Counted from the stretch's first letter, positions 45,812 to 55,374 are shown. The stretch: DNA of 64,000 nucleotides from Spelaeicoccus albus (GCF_013409065.1 NZ_JACBZP010000001.1:930001-994000); one strand, 5' to 3'. Numbers and translations are program-made. The notes: generated by a model not told the origin, from the sequence alone.

Positions 45812-47017
45812 TTACACCGAGAGCGGCGGCGTGCGGACGCGTTGGAACAACGCGACAAGGGCCCCGGCCACGAGGATTCCGACCGACAGTGCCAAGCCGG
45901 CAAAGACTCCGTGCGGGCCGTCCGATACTCCGCCGCCCAAGATCGGACCGATGCACTGCCCCAGCGCGAACGTGACTGTCATGGTGCCGATGGCCGCCGT
46001 CCAATGTCGAGGATGCAGGCTTTGGCGCGCAACGGTGGTGATGGCGGTGACCAAGGAGAGGAACGACCCGCCGAACAGCAGGGCCGAGGCAAATGCGGCC
46101 CACATCGACGTCCAGATGAGCGGCACGGCCGCGCCGACCGCGACGACGAGGAGCACCAATGCCGGTCCTCGGCCGCCGCGCAGCCGGCCGAGCACCGGCC
46201 CCCAGAGATACGTGGCCGCTATCGACGTCGCGCCGAGCACCACCCAGAACCACGTCACCTCCGCGCCGCCGGCGCCGCCCTGTTTCAAATACGCCACGAT
46301 GAACGTCATATACGAGATGTAGCCGACGCCGAACAGCAAATACGCTCCCATCAGCGGCACGAGACGGGACGCCGGCCAGCGATCACCGCGCGACCTGGCC
46401 AACTCCGGTTCGGATAACCGCCGCGATGCAGCAACCGAGATCGCCGCGGCAATCACGGACAACCCGCCGAGAACCAGCCAGCCGATGCGCCACCCGCTGC
46501 CGACCGTCGTATGCGCCAGGACGGGGTTGACGATGAGCCCGGACAGCACGATTCCGGCTCCGCCGCCGCAAAAATACACGCCCAGCAGCAATGCGGACCG
46601 ACTCGGCTGGTGCCGCTTCGAGGCGCTTGCCGCCAATCCGCCGCCCACGACGAAGCTCACGGCGCCGGCGATGCCCGCCACCAAGCGCAATGCCAAGAGG
46701 AACGCCAGATTGCCGGACGCCGCAGACGCCAGCAATGCCGCCGCCGTCACCACGATGCCGAGGGTGAAGGCCCGTCGGGAACCGGTGGCTCGGGCGATGG
46801 GAGTCGCCAGGACTGCCCCGATCAGATACCCGACGGCGTTCACGGCGTTCATCGCGCCGGCCGTGATGAACGACCAACCCAGGTCGGCCTGCATCGGCGG
46901 CAGCAACAATGCGTAGGCGAACCGTGCGAATCCGAGCCCGACGACCGGCCCGAGGGCGAGCGCCGCAACGGTGCCGAGATCGGAGTGGTGTGGCGGCTCC
47001 GCCGCGGCATTCGGCAT
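45812..47017 (-). CDS. MFS transporter, YbfB/YjiJ-like
   Basis: 401 residues with 12 candidate helices. It has the YbfB/YjiJ-type layout: N-terminal GLGFARFAYALLLPPMQADLGW, then the loop ARATGSRRAF in place of the classic DxxGRR. The substrate is unknown. It stands alone, ending at palindrome copy 3. Confidence 0.85.
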   Translation of the reverse strand: MPNAAAEPPHHSDLGTVAALALGPVVGLGFARFAYALLLPPMQADLGWSFITAGAMNAVNAVGYLIGAVLATPIARATGSRRAFTLGIVVTAAALLASAASGNLAFLLALRLVAGIAGAVSFVVGGGLAASASKRHQPSRSALLLGVYFCGGGAGIVLSGLIVNPVLAHTTVGSGWRIGWLVLGGLSVIAAAISVAASRRLSEPELARSRGDRWPASRLVPLMGAYLLFGVGYISYMTFIVAYLKQGGAGGAEVTWFWVVLGATSIAATYLWGPVLGRLRGGRGPALVLLVVAVGAAVPLIWTSMWAAFASALLFGGSFLSLVTAITTVARQSLHPRHWTAAIGTMTVTFALGQCIGPILGGGVSDGPHGVFAGLALSVGILVAGALVALFQRVRTPPLSV

Positions 47018-47113
47018 ACGTGCCAGTATCGTCGCACCACGAGGACGGGCACAATCGAAGCGCTCCGGGGTGCCGGAGAAGCCCGCCCCCGAGCCGGCGT
47101 CAGGCGTCAGGCG

Positions 47114-48955
47114 TCAGCCGAGCTTGATGGTCGGCTTGTACATGTCGAACCACAGCCCGAGGTCAAGGGCACGCTCCAGCCCAAAGCGCGATCCCTGCGA
47201 GACCTTGTCGGACTGCTCCGTCACGGCACCGGCCAGCCAGTCGTGGTCGATGAGCTCAAACAGCTGATGCGACGGATCGGCCACGTACCGCCGCGCATTC
47301 TCCTGCAGTTGGACGGCGTACGCCGGGTCCTGGGTCGACGGATACGGCGATTTCACCCGGTCGGCCACCGACTTCGGCAGGACGTCGGCGGCTGCGGCCC
47401 GCAACAGCGACTTCTCCCTGCCATCGAACGTCTTCATCGACCACGGCGTGTTGTAGACGTATTCCACAAGACGGTGGTCACAGAACGGCACGCGCACTTC
47501 GAGACCGGTGGCCATGCTGGCGCGGTCCTTGCGGTCGAGCAGGACGCGCACGAACCGGGTCAGATGCAGGTAGCAAATCTTGCGCATTTGATATTCGTGT
47601 TCGCTCTCGCCGTCCAAGCGTTCGATCTGCGCGACGGCGTCGGAGTACGAATTCCGGACATACCCTCCGAGGTCGAGCTGCTCGAACAGACGCGAGTTGA
47701 AGATGGACGCCATGCCGGACTCCATCGACGAGAACTGCGCCATCCACGGGAACGTTTCCCCCTTGCGCGCTTCGTCGTTGAAGAACCATTTGTACCCGCC
47801 GAACACCTCATCGGCCGATTCCCCCGACAACGCGACGGTCGAATGTTTGCGGATCTCGCGGAACAGGAGGTAGAGCGACGAATCCATATCGCCGAGCCCC
47901 ATCGGCAGGTCGCGGGCCCGGATGACCGTGGCACGCACCTCCGGGTCGGCAAGCTCGGCCGAGCTCAGCACGATGTCCTGATGGTCGGTCCGGGCCAGGT
48001 CGGCGACGTCGTGCACGAACGGCCCGTCCGGCGTCCCGCGCAGGTCGTCGGGGATGAAGTTGTCCGATTGGCCGGCGAAATCGACGGCGAAGGAGCGCAC
48101 CGTCTCGCCGTGCTGGGCCAGCTGGTCGGCCGCCAGGCCCGTGAGCACCGACGAGTCGAGGCCGCCGGACAGCAGCAGGCAGCGCGGCACGTCGGCCACG
48201 AGCTGGCGCTCGGTGATGTCGTCGAGCAGCTCGCGCACGTGGGCGACCGACGAGTCCTGGTCGTCCGGGTGCGGTTTGGTCTCGAGCGTCCAGTAACGGG
48301 TTTCCTTGACGCCGGACGTCGTGACCGTCACGACGGTGCCCGGCTCCACCTCGCGCATGCCTTCCCACACGGCGTGCCCCGGAGTCTTGACGAACGAGAA
48401 CATCTCACGGAGCCCGTCCAAGGTGACGGCTCGCTCGGCCAGCGGGTTTTCCAAAATGGCCTTGGGTTCGGAGCCAAAGAGCACGCCGTCCGCGGTCGGG
48501 TAATAATAGAGCGGTTTGATGCCCATCCGGTCGCGGATCATCACGAGCTTTTGACGCTCGGTGTCCCAAATTGCAAAGGCGAACATGCCGTTCAATTTCT
48601 CGGCGACGGCTTCGCCCCATTCGAGGTACCCGGTCAGCACGACCTCGGTATCGGAGTCGGTGTTGAATCGGTGGCCCCGCCGGCGCAATTCGTCGCGGAG
48701 CTCGGAAAAGTTGTACGTCTCCCCCGAATACACCATCGCTGCCTTGCCGGCATCCGACTCGGTCGCCATCGGCTGCGAGCCGCCCGGAAGGTCGATGATG
48801 GCAAGGCGCCGGTGGCCGAGTGCGGCGTGCGTGTCGAACCAGGTGCCGGCGGCGTCCGGGCCCCGACAGGCCATGGTCTCGGTCATAGCCTCGACGGTGG
48901 CCCGCTCCTTTCGCAAATCCCTATCGAACGACACCCAACCGGCAACACCGCACAT
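47114..48955 (-). CDS. asnB: Asparagine synthase (glutamine-hydrolysing)
   Basis: 613 residues. The class II glutaminase domain begins with the nucleophile Cys2 (MCGVAGW) and has RGPDAAGTW and HRRLAIIDL. The synthetase domain has the PP-loop LLSGGLDSSVLTG. It converts aspartate to asparagine using ATP and glutamine; related enzymes amidate cell-wall peptides (LtsA/AsnO type), a possibility in an actinobacterium. A strong GAGGAGG ribosome-binding site precedes ATG 48955. Confidence 0.93.
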   Translation of the reverse strand: MCGVAGWVSFDRDLRKERATVEAMTETMACRGPDAAGTWFDTHAALGHRRLAIIDLPGGSQPMATESDAGKAAMVYSGETYNFSELRDELRRRGHRFNTDSDTEVVLTGYLEWGEAVAEKLNGMFAFAIWDTERQKLVMIRDRMGIKPLYYYPTADGVLFGSEPKAILENPLAERAVTLDGLREMFSFVKTPGHAVWEGMREVEPGTVVTVTTSGVKETRYWTLETKPHPDDQDSSVAHVRELLDDITERQLVADVPRCLLLSGGLDSSVLTGLAADQLAQHGETVRSFAVDFAGQSDNFIPDDLRGTPDGPFVHDVADLARTDHQDIVLSSAELADPEVRATVIRARDLPMGLGDMDSSLYLLFREIRKHSTVALSGESADEVFGGYKWFFNDEARKGETFPWMAQFSSMESGMASIFNSRLFEQLDLGGYVRNSYSDAVAQIERLDGESEHEYQMRKICYLHLTRFVRVLLDRKDRASMATGLEVRVPFCDHRLVEYVYNTPWSMKTFDGREKSLLRAAAADVLPKSVADRVKSPYPSTQDPAYAVQLQENARRYVADPSHQLFELIDHDWLAGAVTEQSDKVSQGSRFGLERALDLGLWFDMYKPTIKLG

Positions 48956-49158
48956 ACGGCCTCCTCATTCTTCGCGTGGATTGCCGCTCCATCGTCGGGC
49001 GGCTCTGCGACGCTACGCCTCGGAAATGAACGCGCGATGAAAAACATTGGAGAACTATGTATATTCGGCGTGGCGAGTGGCATTGTCGTCGCCGACCGCC
49101 TACAACCGGGTGCTGTGGGGTTGGACGGGCCACTTCAAGTGCGAATGCCGCCCCGGCT

Positions 49159-49608
49159 TCAGGCACTCGGCATGTCGTACGTGATCCACGATGTCCGGGT
49201 GGCCACCTGGTCGTACTTGCCGCGCGCACGGTAGTTGTCGTCGGCCGTCGTCCACCGCACAATCGGCCAGTCGCGCTCGCGGGCGATCTCGCGCAGCCGG
49301 GCCAGCAGCGCATCGGCCGCCCCGGTCCCGCGGTAGTCGGGATCGACGAAAAGGTCGTCGAGGTACCCGCACCAGGCGGCATGCAGCGGACGAGGGTAGG
49401 GCCGATAGTGCGCCAGGCCGACGAGCCCGCCGTCCTCGGATTCCGCGACGAGCGCCTCGAGCGGGTGGTCGGGGTCGAGCAGCCACGCCCATACCGTGTC
49501 GCGCATGTCCGCGGACTGTTCGGTCCGGTAAAAGACCGCATACCCGGCATACAGGCGATCCCAGGCCGGACGATCGGCGGCGTGCGGCGTTCTGATTGTT
49601 ATCTGCAT
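49159..49608 (-). CDS. GNAT family N-acetyltransferase
   Basis: 149 residues; acetyl-CoA dependent. The central GYLDDLFVDPDYRGTGAADALL contains the acetyl-CoA binding R/QxxGxG/A loop (YRGTGAA). The substrate is unknown. Its start codon lies within a 7-bp inverted repeat (49605-49628), suggesting regulation. Confidence 0.9.
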   Translation of the reverse strand: MQITIRTPHAADRPAWDRLYAGYAVFYRTEQSADMRDTVWAWLLDPDHPLEALVAESEDGGLVGLAHYRPYPRPLHAAWCGYLDDLFVDPDYRGTGAADALLARLREIARERDWPIVRWTTADDNYRARGKYDQVATRTSWITYDMPSA

Positions 49609-49628
49609 GAGTCAACTGTGGCTCATGC
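49605..49628. promoter_or_regulatory. Inverted repeat over the GNAT start codon
   Basis: GCATGAG ... CTCATGC with a 10-base spacer; could be an operator or a hairpin sequestering the start. Confidence 0.4.
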
Positions 49629-49660
49629 GCGGGTTCGGGCGCCAGGTTTGTCGAGCCGCC

Positions 49661-49676
49661 AATCAAACTTTTGATT
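49661..49676. promoter_or_regulatory. Palindrome upstream of the MMPL gene
   Basis: AATCAAACTTTTGATT: 7-bp arms with a 2-base centre, AT-rich in a GC-rich setting, about 110 bp before the MMPL start. A candidate operator in the divergent GNAT-MMPL gap. Confidence 0.4.
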
Positions 49677-49784
49677 GATACCCGCGCGGTCGTTTGCACG
49701 ATGGAACGGCCCGCCACAGTCAATAAATTCGCTCATAGGGCAGTTGTGGCTGCCGTCGAATCGCGAATTCAGAGGGGCTGCACC

Positions 49785-51875
49785 ATGTGGCATTGGCTAT
49801 CGGGGAAGATTGTGGCCCGCAAGGGCGCGTGGGCGACATTATTGATCGCGCTGATCGTCGCGGGCGGAGCCATCGGCGCCATGAGCAAAAGCGATCCGCC
49901 CGGAGCCGTGAATTCGCTTCCGTCCGCCGCCGAGTCCGCCCAAGTGCAAAAGCTGCGCGATGAGTTCCCCGGCAGCGAGCTGTCGCCCGTGCTTGCCGTG
50001 TTTTCCCGCGGCGGCGACGCATTGACGACTGCCGATAAGGCCACGGCGTTGGACGTCGGCAAAAAGCTAGCCGCCGACGTGGGCCACCGGGCCGGTCGTC
50101 CGATCATGTCGAAGGACGGCGAGGCCGCGATCGTCAGCGTGCCGATCAACGCGGATCGTTCGAACAGCGAGATCGCCGACACTGTTGACAAGCTGCGAAC
50201 GACTGCGCGTGACGCGACGTCCGGCGGCCTGCATGTGCAGATCACCGGCGGTCCGGCGTTTGGCGCGGACATCGCCTCGGCATTCGACGGCGCGAACTTC
50301 ACTTTGTTGGCCGTCACAGTGGGAATCGTCGCCATCCTGCTGCTGACGTATCGGTCGCCGGTGCTCTGGCTCGTTCCGCTGGCGGTTGTCGCGTTTGCCG
50401 ATGAGGCTGCAAACGTCGTCACCGCAAAGGTGGGTGACGTGTGGAACCTGCAATTCGACGCCGGCATCATCAGCGTCCTCGTATTCGGCGCCGGCACCAA
50501 CTATGCGCTGTTGCTGATTTCGCGCTACCGGGAGGAATTGCGCCGCAAGTCCGACCACCGCGTTGCGCTGCGTACCGCGCTTCGGGCCACGGCGCCGGCG
50601 ATCGTGGCCAGCAACGTCACGGTAGTCCTGTCATTGCTGACGCTCGTGCTGGCCGCCATGCCGAGTTCGCGCGGGCTTGGCATTGCGTCGGCCATCGGCC
50701 TCGCGATCGCTCTGGGATTTGCGTTGCTCGTATTGCCGCCGTTCCTTGCCGTCTGTGGACGGAGACTTTTCTGGCCGTTCATACCGCGGGTCGGCGACGA
50801 GGAGAAATCCGAGCGCGGCGTCTGGTCGACAATTGCCCGCACCGTCACCGCCAAGCCGGTGCTGACGATCGGCATGTCCATTATCGTGCTGGCCGTGCTG
50901 GGCTCCGGACTGATCGGCACAAAAGTCGGCTTGTCGCAGACGCAACAGTTCCGTGTCGCCAGCGAATCGGCTCAGGGCTTCGAGACGCTTGCCGATCATT
51001 ATCCTGCCGGCGAGTCCGAGCCGATGATTGTCATGGCCCGCACCAATCAGGCGGGCGCCGTTCTGGAGGCCATCTCCGGGGTGGACGGCGTCGAGCGCGC
51101 CAACCCGATCAAGACGTCGACGAGCGGGTGGACCGAAATCAACGTCGTGGGCAAGGCCGATCCGCAGACCGACGCCAGTTACCGGACGGTGCGAGAGTTG
51201 CGGACGGCGGTGCACGACGTCCCGGCTGCCCGCGCCGCGGTCGGCGGCCAGATCGCACGGAGCCTTGACGTCAAGACCTTTTCGACACGAGACCTGCGGC
51301 TGATCGCGCCGATCATTTTGGGCCTCGTATTCATCGTTCTGGTGATTCTGCTGCGTTCGCTGCTTGCGCCCATCCTGCTGGTCGCCGTCAACGCAGCCAG
51401 CGCCGTAGCCGCGATCGGAGCCGGCACGTGGGTGGGTAAGCACGTGTTCGGGTTCCCGGCACTCGACGTGAACGTGCCGTTGCTGGCGTTCCTCTTCCTT
51501 GTGGCGCTCGGCATCGACTATACGATCTTCATTGCGCACCGGGCCCTGCACGAATCGCAGTTGCACGGCACGCGCGAAGGCATGGTGATCTCGATCAGCC
51601 GTACCGGCGCGGTCATCACGAGCGCCGGCGTCGTCCTGGCCGCGGTGTTCGCGGCGCTCGGCGTCCTTCCGCTTGTGACGCTGGGACAGCTCGGTCTCAT
51701 CGTTGGGCTCGGCGTGCTCGTCGATACGCTCTTCGTCAGGACGGTCTTCGTCCCGGCGATTTTCGCGGCAATCGGTGACCGGATCTGGTGGCCGCGCACG
51801 CCCGTACGCACAGCCGGTTCTTCCTCGGGCACAGGAAACACTCAGTCAACACCGAGATTCGTAGCTCGGACATAG
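49785..51875 (+). CDS. MMPL/RND-family membrane transporter
   Basis: About 696 residues with two repeated halves, each with a membrane helix, a periplasmic domain and a five-helix bundle. The helix regions TNYALLLISRYREELRR and LGIDYTIFIAHRAL are the conserved GX4DY-type elements of MMPL proteins (the first lacks the usual DY, reading TNY). Likely exports a lipid or drug using proton flow. ATG 49785 (MWHWLSGKIVARKG) follows AGAGGGG; the frame is open upstream to 49671 without support. Confidence 0.9.
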   Translation: MWHWLSGKIVARKGAWATLLIALIVAGGAIGAMSKSDPPGAVNSLPSAAESAQVQKLRDEFPGSELSPVLAVFSRGGDALTTADKATALDVGKKLAADVGHRAGRPIMSKDGEAAIVSVPINADRSNSEIADTVDKLRTTARDATSGGLHVQITGGPAFGADIASAFDGANFTLLAVTVGIVAILLLTYRSPVLWLVPLAVVAFADEAANVVTAKVGDVWNLQFDAGIISVLVFGAGTNYALLLISRYREELRRKSDHRVALRTALRATAPAIVASNVTVVLSLLTLVLAAMPSSRGLGIASAIGLAIALGFALLVLPPFLAVCGRRLFWPFIPRVGDEEKSERGVWSTIARTVTAKPVLTIGMSIIVLAVLGSGLIGTKVGLSQTQQFRVASESAQGFETLADHYPAGESEPMIVMARTNQAGAVLEAISGVDGVERANPIKTSTSGWTEINVVGKADPQTDASYRTVRELRTAVHDVPAARAAVGGQIARSLDVKTFSTRDLRLIAPIILGLVFIVLVILLRSLLAPILLVAVNAASAVAAIGAGTWVGKHVFGFPALDVNVPLLAFLFLVALGIDYTIFIAHRALHESQLHGTREGMVISISRTGAVITSAGVVLAAVFAALGVLPLVTLGQLGLIVGLGVLVDTLFVRTVFVPAIFAAIGDRIWWPRTPVRTAGSSSGTGNTQSTPRFVART

Positions 51876-51947
51876 GAAGGCCACAGCGCGCTGATTCCTT
51901 CGTGCGCTTACCTGGATGTAGTGAAAATCAGGAAGTGATGAGGGAGC

Positions 51948-53450
51948 ATGATGAACGATTCATCGCAGGTGCCGCCCCGGCCGTCCGAACAGCCGAACTT
52001 TGGACCGACGCCGCACGGCAACCAGCAAATCAACCCGCAACAGCCGCAGGGCCGGGGCCCGGACACGTTCGGCCCGCAGCCGGGGCCGGGCCCGTACGTC
52101 CCCTCCGCACACCCCGCGGGCCCGGGTGGCGCGCCGCGGGCTAAGAAATCGCGGCGGCACCACAAAGCCGGCATCGCGATTGCCGCGTCCATCGTGGCAG
52201 CAGCCCTTGTCGGATTCGGAGGCGGATATTTCGCCGGGCCATCGCATGTGACGGTGGAGTTCGGCGCACAAGCGGCGCCGAACTCGCAGGGCTCATCCGG
52301 CTCCGGGTCATCCGGCCAAGGGTGGACCGGTAACGGTTCGTCCGGGCAGGGTTCGTCCGGGCAGGGTTCGTCCGGGCAGGGTTCGTCCGGGCAGGGCTCG
52401 TCCGGCGGCCAATACGGGTACGGCGGACAGAACGGCTTCCCGGGAACCGGTCAAAACGGCGGCACGCAAAATGGCCAAAGTAGCGAAAACGGCCGGAACG
52501 GCGCCGACACCTCGCGTGCAACCAAGGCGCAATCGCGAGGCATCGTCGAAATCACCACGGTTCTGAAGTACGAAGGCGCCAAAGCGGCCGGAACCGGCAT
52601 GATCCTGACCTCCAACGGCGAAATCCTCACCAACAACCACGTCGTCGAGGGCTCGACCTCCATCAAGGCGACAGTGGCATCGACCGGCAAGACGTACAAG
52701 GCACGAGTCGTCGGCACCGATAAGAAGGACGATGTCGCAGTGCTGAAACTGACGAACGCCTCAAGCTTGAAGACGGTTCGGACGGATACCGACCAAGTCG
52801 ACGTCGGAGACCAGGTCGTCGGTATCGGCAATGCCGGCGGCACAGGTAGCTTGACTGCCGCCGCAGGCAAGGTGACGGCGTTGAACCAGCAGATCACCAC
52901 CATGAGCGAAGGCACCGCCGATTCGGAAACGCTGGCCGGGCTGATCCAAACGAGTGCGAACGTGCAGGCGGGTGACTCCGGCGGGCCGCTCGTGGACACG
53001 GACGGCGAAGTCGTCGGCATGGACACGGCCGCTTCGACGAACAGTCAGACCGGCGCGTCGACGAGCGGATACGCCATTCCCATCGCGTCGGCGCTCAAGA
53101 TCGCCGACACCATCGAATCGGGACATGAGACGAACACCGTGTCGATCGGGTACCCGGCATTCTTGGGGATTGAACTCGGAAGGGCGACCGGCGAAACGAC
53201 CGGGCGGTCCTCGCGGGTCGATGGCGCCCTCGTGGCCGGCGTGATTCCGTCGACGCCGGCCGCTGCAGCGGGATTACAGGCCGGCGACGTGATTACGCAG
53301 GTCGGCAATACGTCGATCGGGTCCGCCAAGAAACTCTCGGCCACGCTGGACGGATACGACCCGGGCCAGTCCGCCGTCGTCCATTGGACCGACGTGGCCG
53401 GGGCAACCCACCAGGCCACCGTCACGCTGGTGAACGGCCCCGTCGAGTAA
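51948..53450 (+). CDS. HtrA/DegP-like membrane-anchored trypsin-like protease with PDZ domain
   Basis: 500 residues. A Pro/Gln/Gly-rich cytoplasmic N-terminus is followed by a basic KKSRRHHK and one membrane helix (about 75-97), a Ser/Gly/Gln repeat linker, and the protease domain with triad His (TNNHVV), Asp (KKDDVAVLKL) and Ser (GDSGGP). A PDZ domain (GALVAGVIPSTPAAAAGLQAGDVI) is C-terminal. It probably performs envelope protein quality control. AGGGAG precedes ATG 51948 (a second ATG follows at 51951). Confidence 0.93.
   Translation: MMNDSSQVPPRPSEQPNFGPTPHGNQQINPQQPQGRGPDTFGPQPGPGPYVPSAHPAGPGGAPRAKKSRRHHKAGIAIAASIVAAALVGFGGGYFAGPSHVTVEFGAQAAPNSQGSSGSGSSGQGWTGNGSSGQGSSGQGSSGQGSSGQGSSGGQYGYGGQNGFPGTGQNGGTQNGQSSENGRNGADTSRATKAQSRGIVEITTVLKYEGAKAAGTGMILTSNGEILTNNHVVEGSTSIKATVASTGKTYKARVVGTDKKDDVAVLKLTNASSLKTVRTDTDQVDVGDQVVGIGNAGGTGSLTAAAGKVTALNQQITTMSEGTADSETLAGLIQTSANVQAGDSGGPLVDTDGEVVGMDTAASTNSQTGASTSGYAIPIASALKIADTIESGHETNTVSIGYPAFLGIELGRATGETTGRSSRVDGALVAGVIPSTPAAAAGLQAGDVITQVGNTSIGSAKKLSATLDGYDPGQSAVVHWTDVAGATHQATVTLVNGPVE
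52336..52410 (+). repeat. 15-bp in-frame tandem repeat in the protease linker
   Basis: Four exact copies of GTTCGTCCGGGCAGG (52336-52395) plus a fifth degenerate unit, encoding repeated SSGQG. Being exact at the DNA level, the array is prone to length change by slippage without breaking the frame. Confidence 0.9.
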
Positions 53451-53501
53451 AAAGCGCCTGTGCGGCGTCCGCGTAACCTGGACCTCGAGGAAGGGAACGC
53501 C

Positions 53502-54074
53502 ATGAGCACGAACGAACCGATCACCAACGAATCGACCCCGGCCGACCTGCCGAAACCAGTCGATGACGGCGCGGCCGACCATCTGACGGGGGTGGCCGTG
53601 CCGCACCTGACGCTGCCGTCGACGAGCGGCGACGCCGTCGAGCTTGCTGCGGTTCGCGGCACCTGGGTGTTGTTCGTCTATCCGAGCACGGGCGTACCGG
53701 GGCAAGAGCTGCCGGAGGGATGGGACGACGTGCCGGGCGCTCGCGGATGCACCCCGGAGGCGTGCGGGTTCCGGGACAATTTCGAGGCCTTGCAGTCGAC
53801 CGGGATCGCCGCGGTCTACGGCTTGTCGATGCAGTCGACGGATGTGCAGACGGAGGCTGCGGAACGGCTCCAACTTCCGTATCCGCTGCTGTCCGACTCC
53901 ACGCTCGACCTGGCCGGATCGCTCGGCCTTCCGACATTCGTCTTACACGGCATCACCTACTATCGCCGGCTGACGTTGATCATCGGCCACGGTGTCATCG
54001 AGCATGTGTTTTACCCGGTGTTCCCGACGGCGACCCACGCGTCCGACGTCACCACATGGCTGCACGCGCGATGA
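53502..54074 (+). CDS. Peroxiredoxin-like protein (AhpC/TSA family)
   Basis: 190 residues with a thioredoxin fold. The motif GCTPEACGFRDNFEAL resembles the Bcp-type peroxidatic site, with the two cysteines four residues apart (C-TPEA-C). The preceding loop (YPSTGVPGQELPEGWDDVPGAR) is longer than in classic Bcp. Likely reduces peroxides with thioredoxin. GAGGAAGGGAA precedes ATG 53502. Confidence 0.8.
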   Translation: MSTNEPITNESTPADLPKPVDDGAADHLTGVAVPHLTLPSTSGDAVELAAVRGTWVLFVYPSTGVPGQELPEGWDDVPGARGCTPEACGFRDNFEALQSTGIAAVYGLSMQSTDVQTEAAERLQLPYPLLSDSTLDLAGSLGLPTFVLHGITYYRRLTLIIGHGVIEHVFYPVFPTATHASDVTTWLHAR

Positions 54075-54119
54075 CTGCTTCGCCCTCGGCCGGACAATCG
54101 GCCGGGCAATAGGCGCAAT

Positions 54120-54185
54120 AAAACGCGGCGGCGCGTCAGGAACGCGCCGTCAGAACGGCGCGTTCCTGACGCCGCGCCGCGTTTT
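54120..54185. repeat. Palindromic repeat family, copy 4
   Basis: 31-nt arms AAAACGCGGCG...GTCAGGAACGCGCCGT and complement, loop CAGA, two internal mismatches. It combines the position-11 pair of copy 2 with the position-21 pair of copy 1. It lies 45 bp after the peroxiredoxin-like gene. The rest of the 396-bp gap to 54470 shows no clear gene or promoter. Confidence 0.9.
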
Positions 54186-54470
54186 GCGAAAGGTGGGCCG
54201 GATGGTGTGGGCCGGAGCGGTGGGCCGGGCGTGAGGGACAGGGCGGTCATACTGTACGCAGGCGCTATGAAGAGATAGTTCAGGAAGCACCGATAGCGTC
54301 GATCAAATACCGCGCCGTCGTGATGGGCTGCTTACCGCCCGTTCGGAGGCGTCGCGGGCTATTTGCAGCATGTTTCGCGGCGCTGCTAGTGTCGCTGCGC
54401 ATACTCGCCGGCGATGGCGGACGCACTGTCCGACACTTCCACCTGCCGGTCCATTGGGGGAATTCTTCGC

Positions 54471-55283
54471 ATGATCCGGAAAGTCATCACCTTGCTCATT
54501 GCCGGGTTCGTCGCCCTGGGCGCCGCCGCGTGCGATACGCAAGGCACGTCGTCCGGCGGGTCCGGCGGGTCCGGCGGATCCGATAAGGCAAGCGCCTCGG
54601 GGCAGTCCGATGCCGCTAGCGGCCAGTCGGGTATTCAAGGCAAGGTCAAAGGCAGTAAGACTGTTGCGACAGTCAACGGCGAGGACATCAAGGGCATCGA
54701 CTACAACGGGATGCTCCAGCAATTGCAGACGCAGGCGCAGCAGCAGAGCCAGCAGCAAGGCCAGCAGGCCGCCCCCATGAAAGGTGCGGCGCTGAAGCAG
54801 GTCAAGAAGCAGGCAATTAAGGCGCTGGTCAGTAATCAACTCATCTTGCAGGACGCAGACAAACGGGGCATCGAACCGTCCAAGGACAAGGTGCAAAAGC
54901 AGATCGACGCGACCAAAAAGCAGTACAAGACCAAAAAGAAGCTGGACGCCGCGTTGAAGTCGAGCAATATGACGATGAAGCAGTTCCGTTCGCGCACCAC
55001 GGACCAGGTGCAGGTGCAGGCCTATGAAAAGAAGGTCATTGGGCCGATCCACGTCTCGGATGCGCAGGTCAAGAAGTACTACCAGCAGTACGCCGCGCAG
55101 GCCAAGGCCCAGCAGGCGCAGCAAGCCCAGCAAGGTCAGCAGGCTCAGAGCAGTCAGGTTCCACCGCTGAAGAAGGTGAAGCCGCAGATCAAGCAGCAGC
55201 TCCAGCAGCAAAAACAGCAACAGGAGCTCAGCAAGATCGTGAAGAAGCTCAAGGCAAAAGCCAACGTGAAGGTATTCGTCTAA
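54471..55283 (+). CDS. SurA N-terminal-domain lipoprotein, glutamine-rich
   Basis: 270 residues. A signal peptide ending in lipobox GAAAC lipidates Cys21; a Gly/Ser linker follows, then a SurA_N-type chaperone region (TVATVNGEDIKGIDYNGMLQQL ... ALKQVKKQAIKALVSNQLILQDADKRGI). The parvulin isomerase domain expected in PrsA/SurA proteins is missing. In its place is a Lys/Gln-rich coiled region (KAQQAQQAQQGQQAQ, QIKQQLQQQKQQQEL). It is probably an extracytoplasmic holdase-type chaperone. ATG 54471 was preferred over upstream frame extension because it gives the signal peptide. Confidence 0.82.
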   Translation: MIRKVITLLIAGFVALGAAACDTQGTSSGGSGGSGGSDKASASGQSDAASGQSGIQGKVKGSKTVATVNGEDIKGIDYNGMLQQLQTQAQQQSQQQGQQAAPMKGAALKQVKKQAIKALVSNQLILQDADKRGIEPSKDKVQKQIDATKKQYKTKKKLDAALKSSNMTMKQFRSRTTDQVQVQAYEKKVIGPIHVSDAQVKKYYQQYAAQAKAQQAQQAQQGQQAQSSQVPPLKKVKPQIKQQLQQQKQQQELSKIVKKLKAKANVKVFV

Positions 55284-55374
55284 CCACGCGTACCGTGTCG
55301 ATTCAGTTGTCTCGGGCTATCTAGACTCAAACGTAGACAGCCGCAGACAGCAGAATCGGCTCACTGAACTGAAC

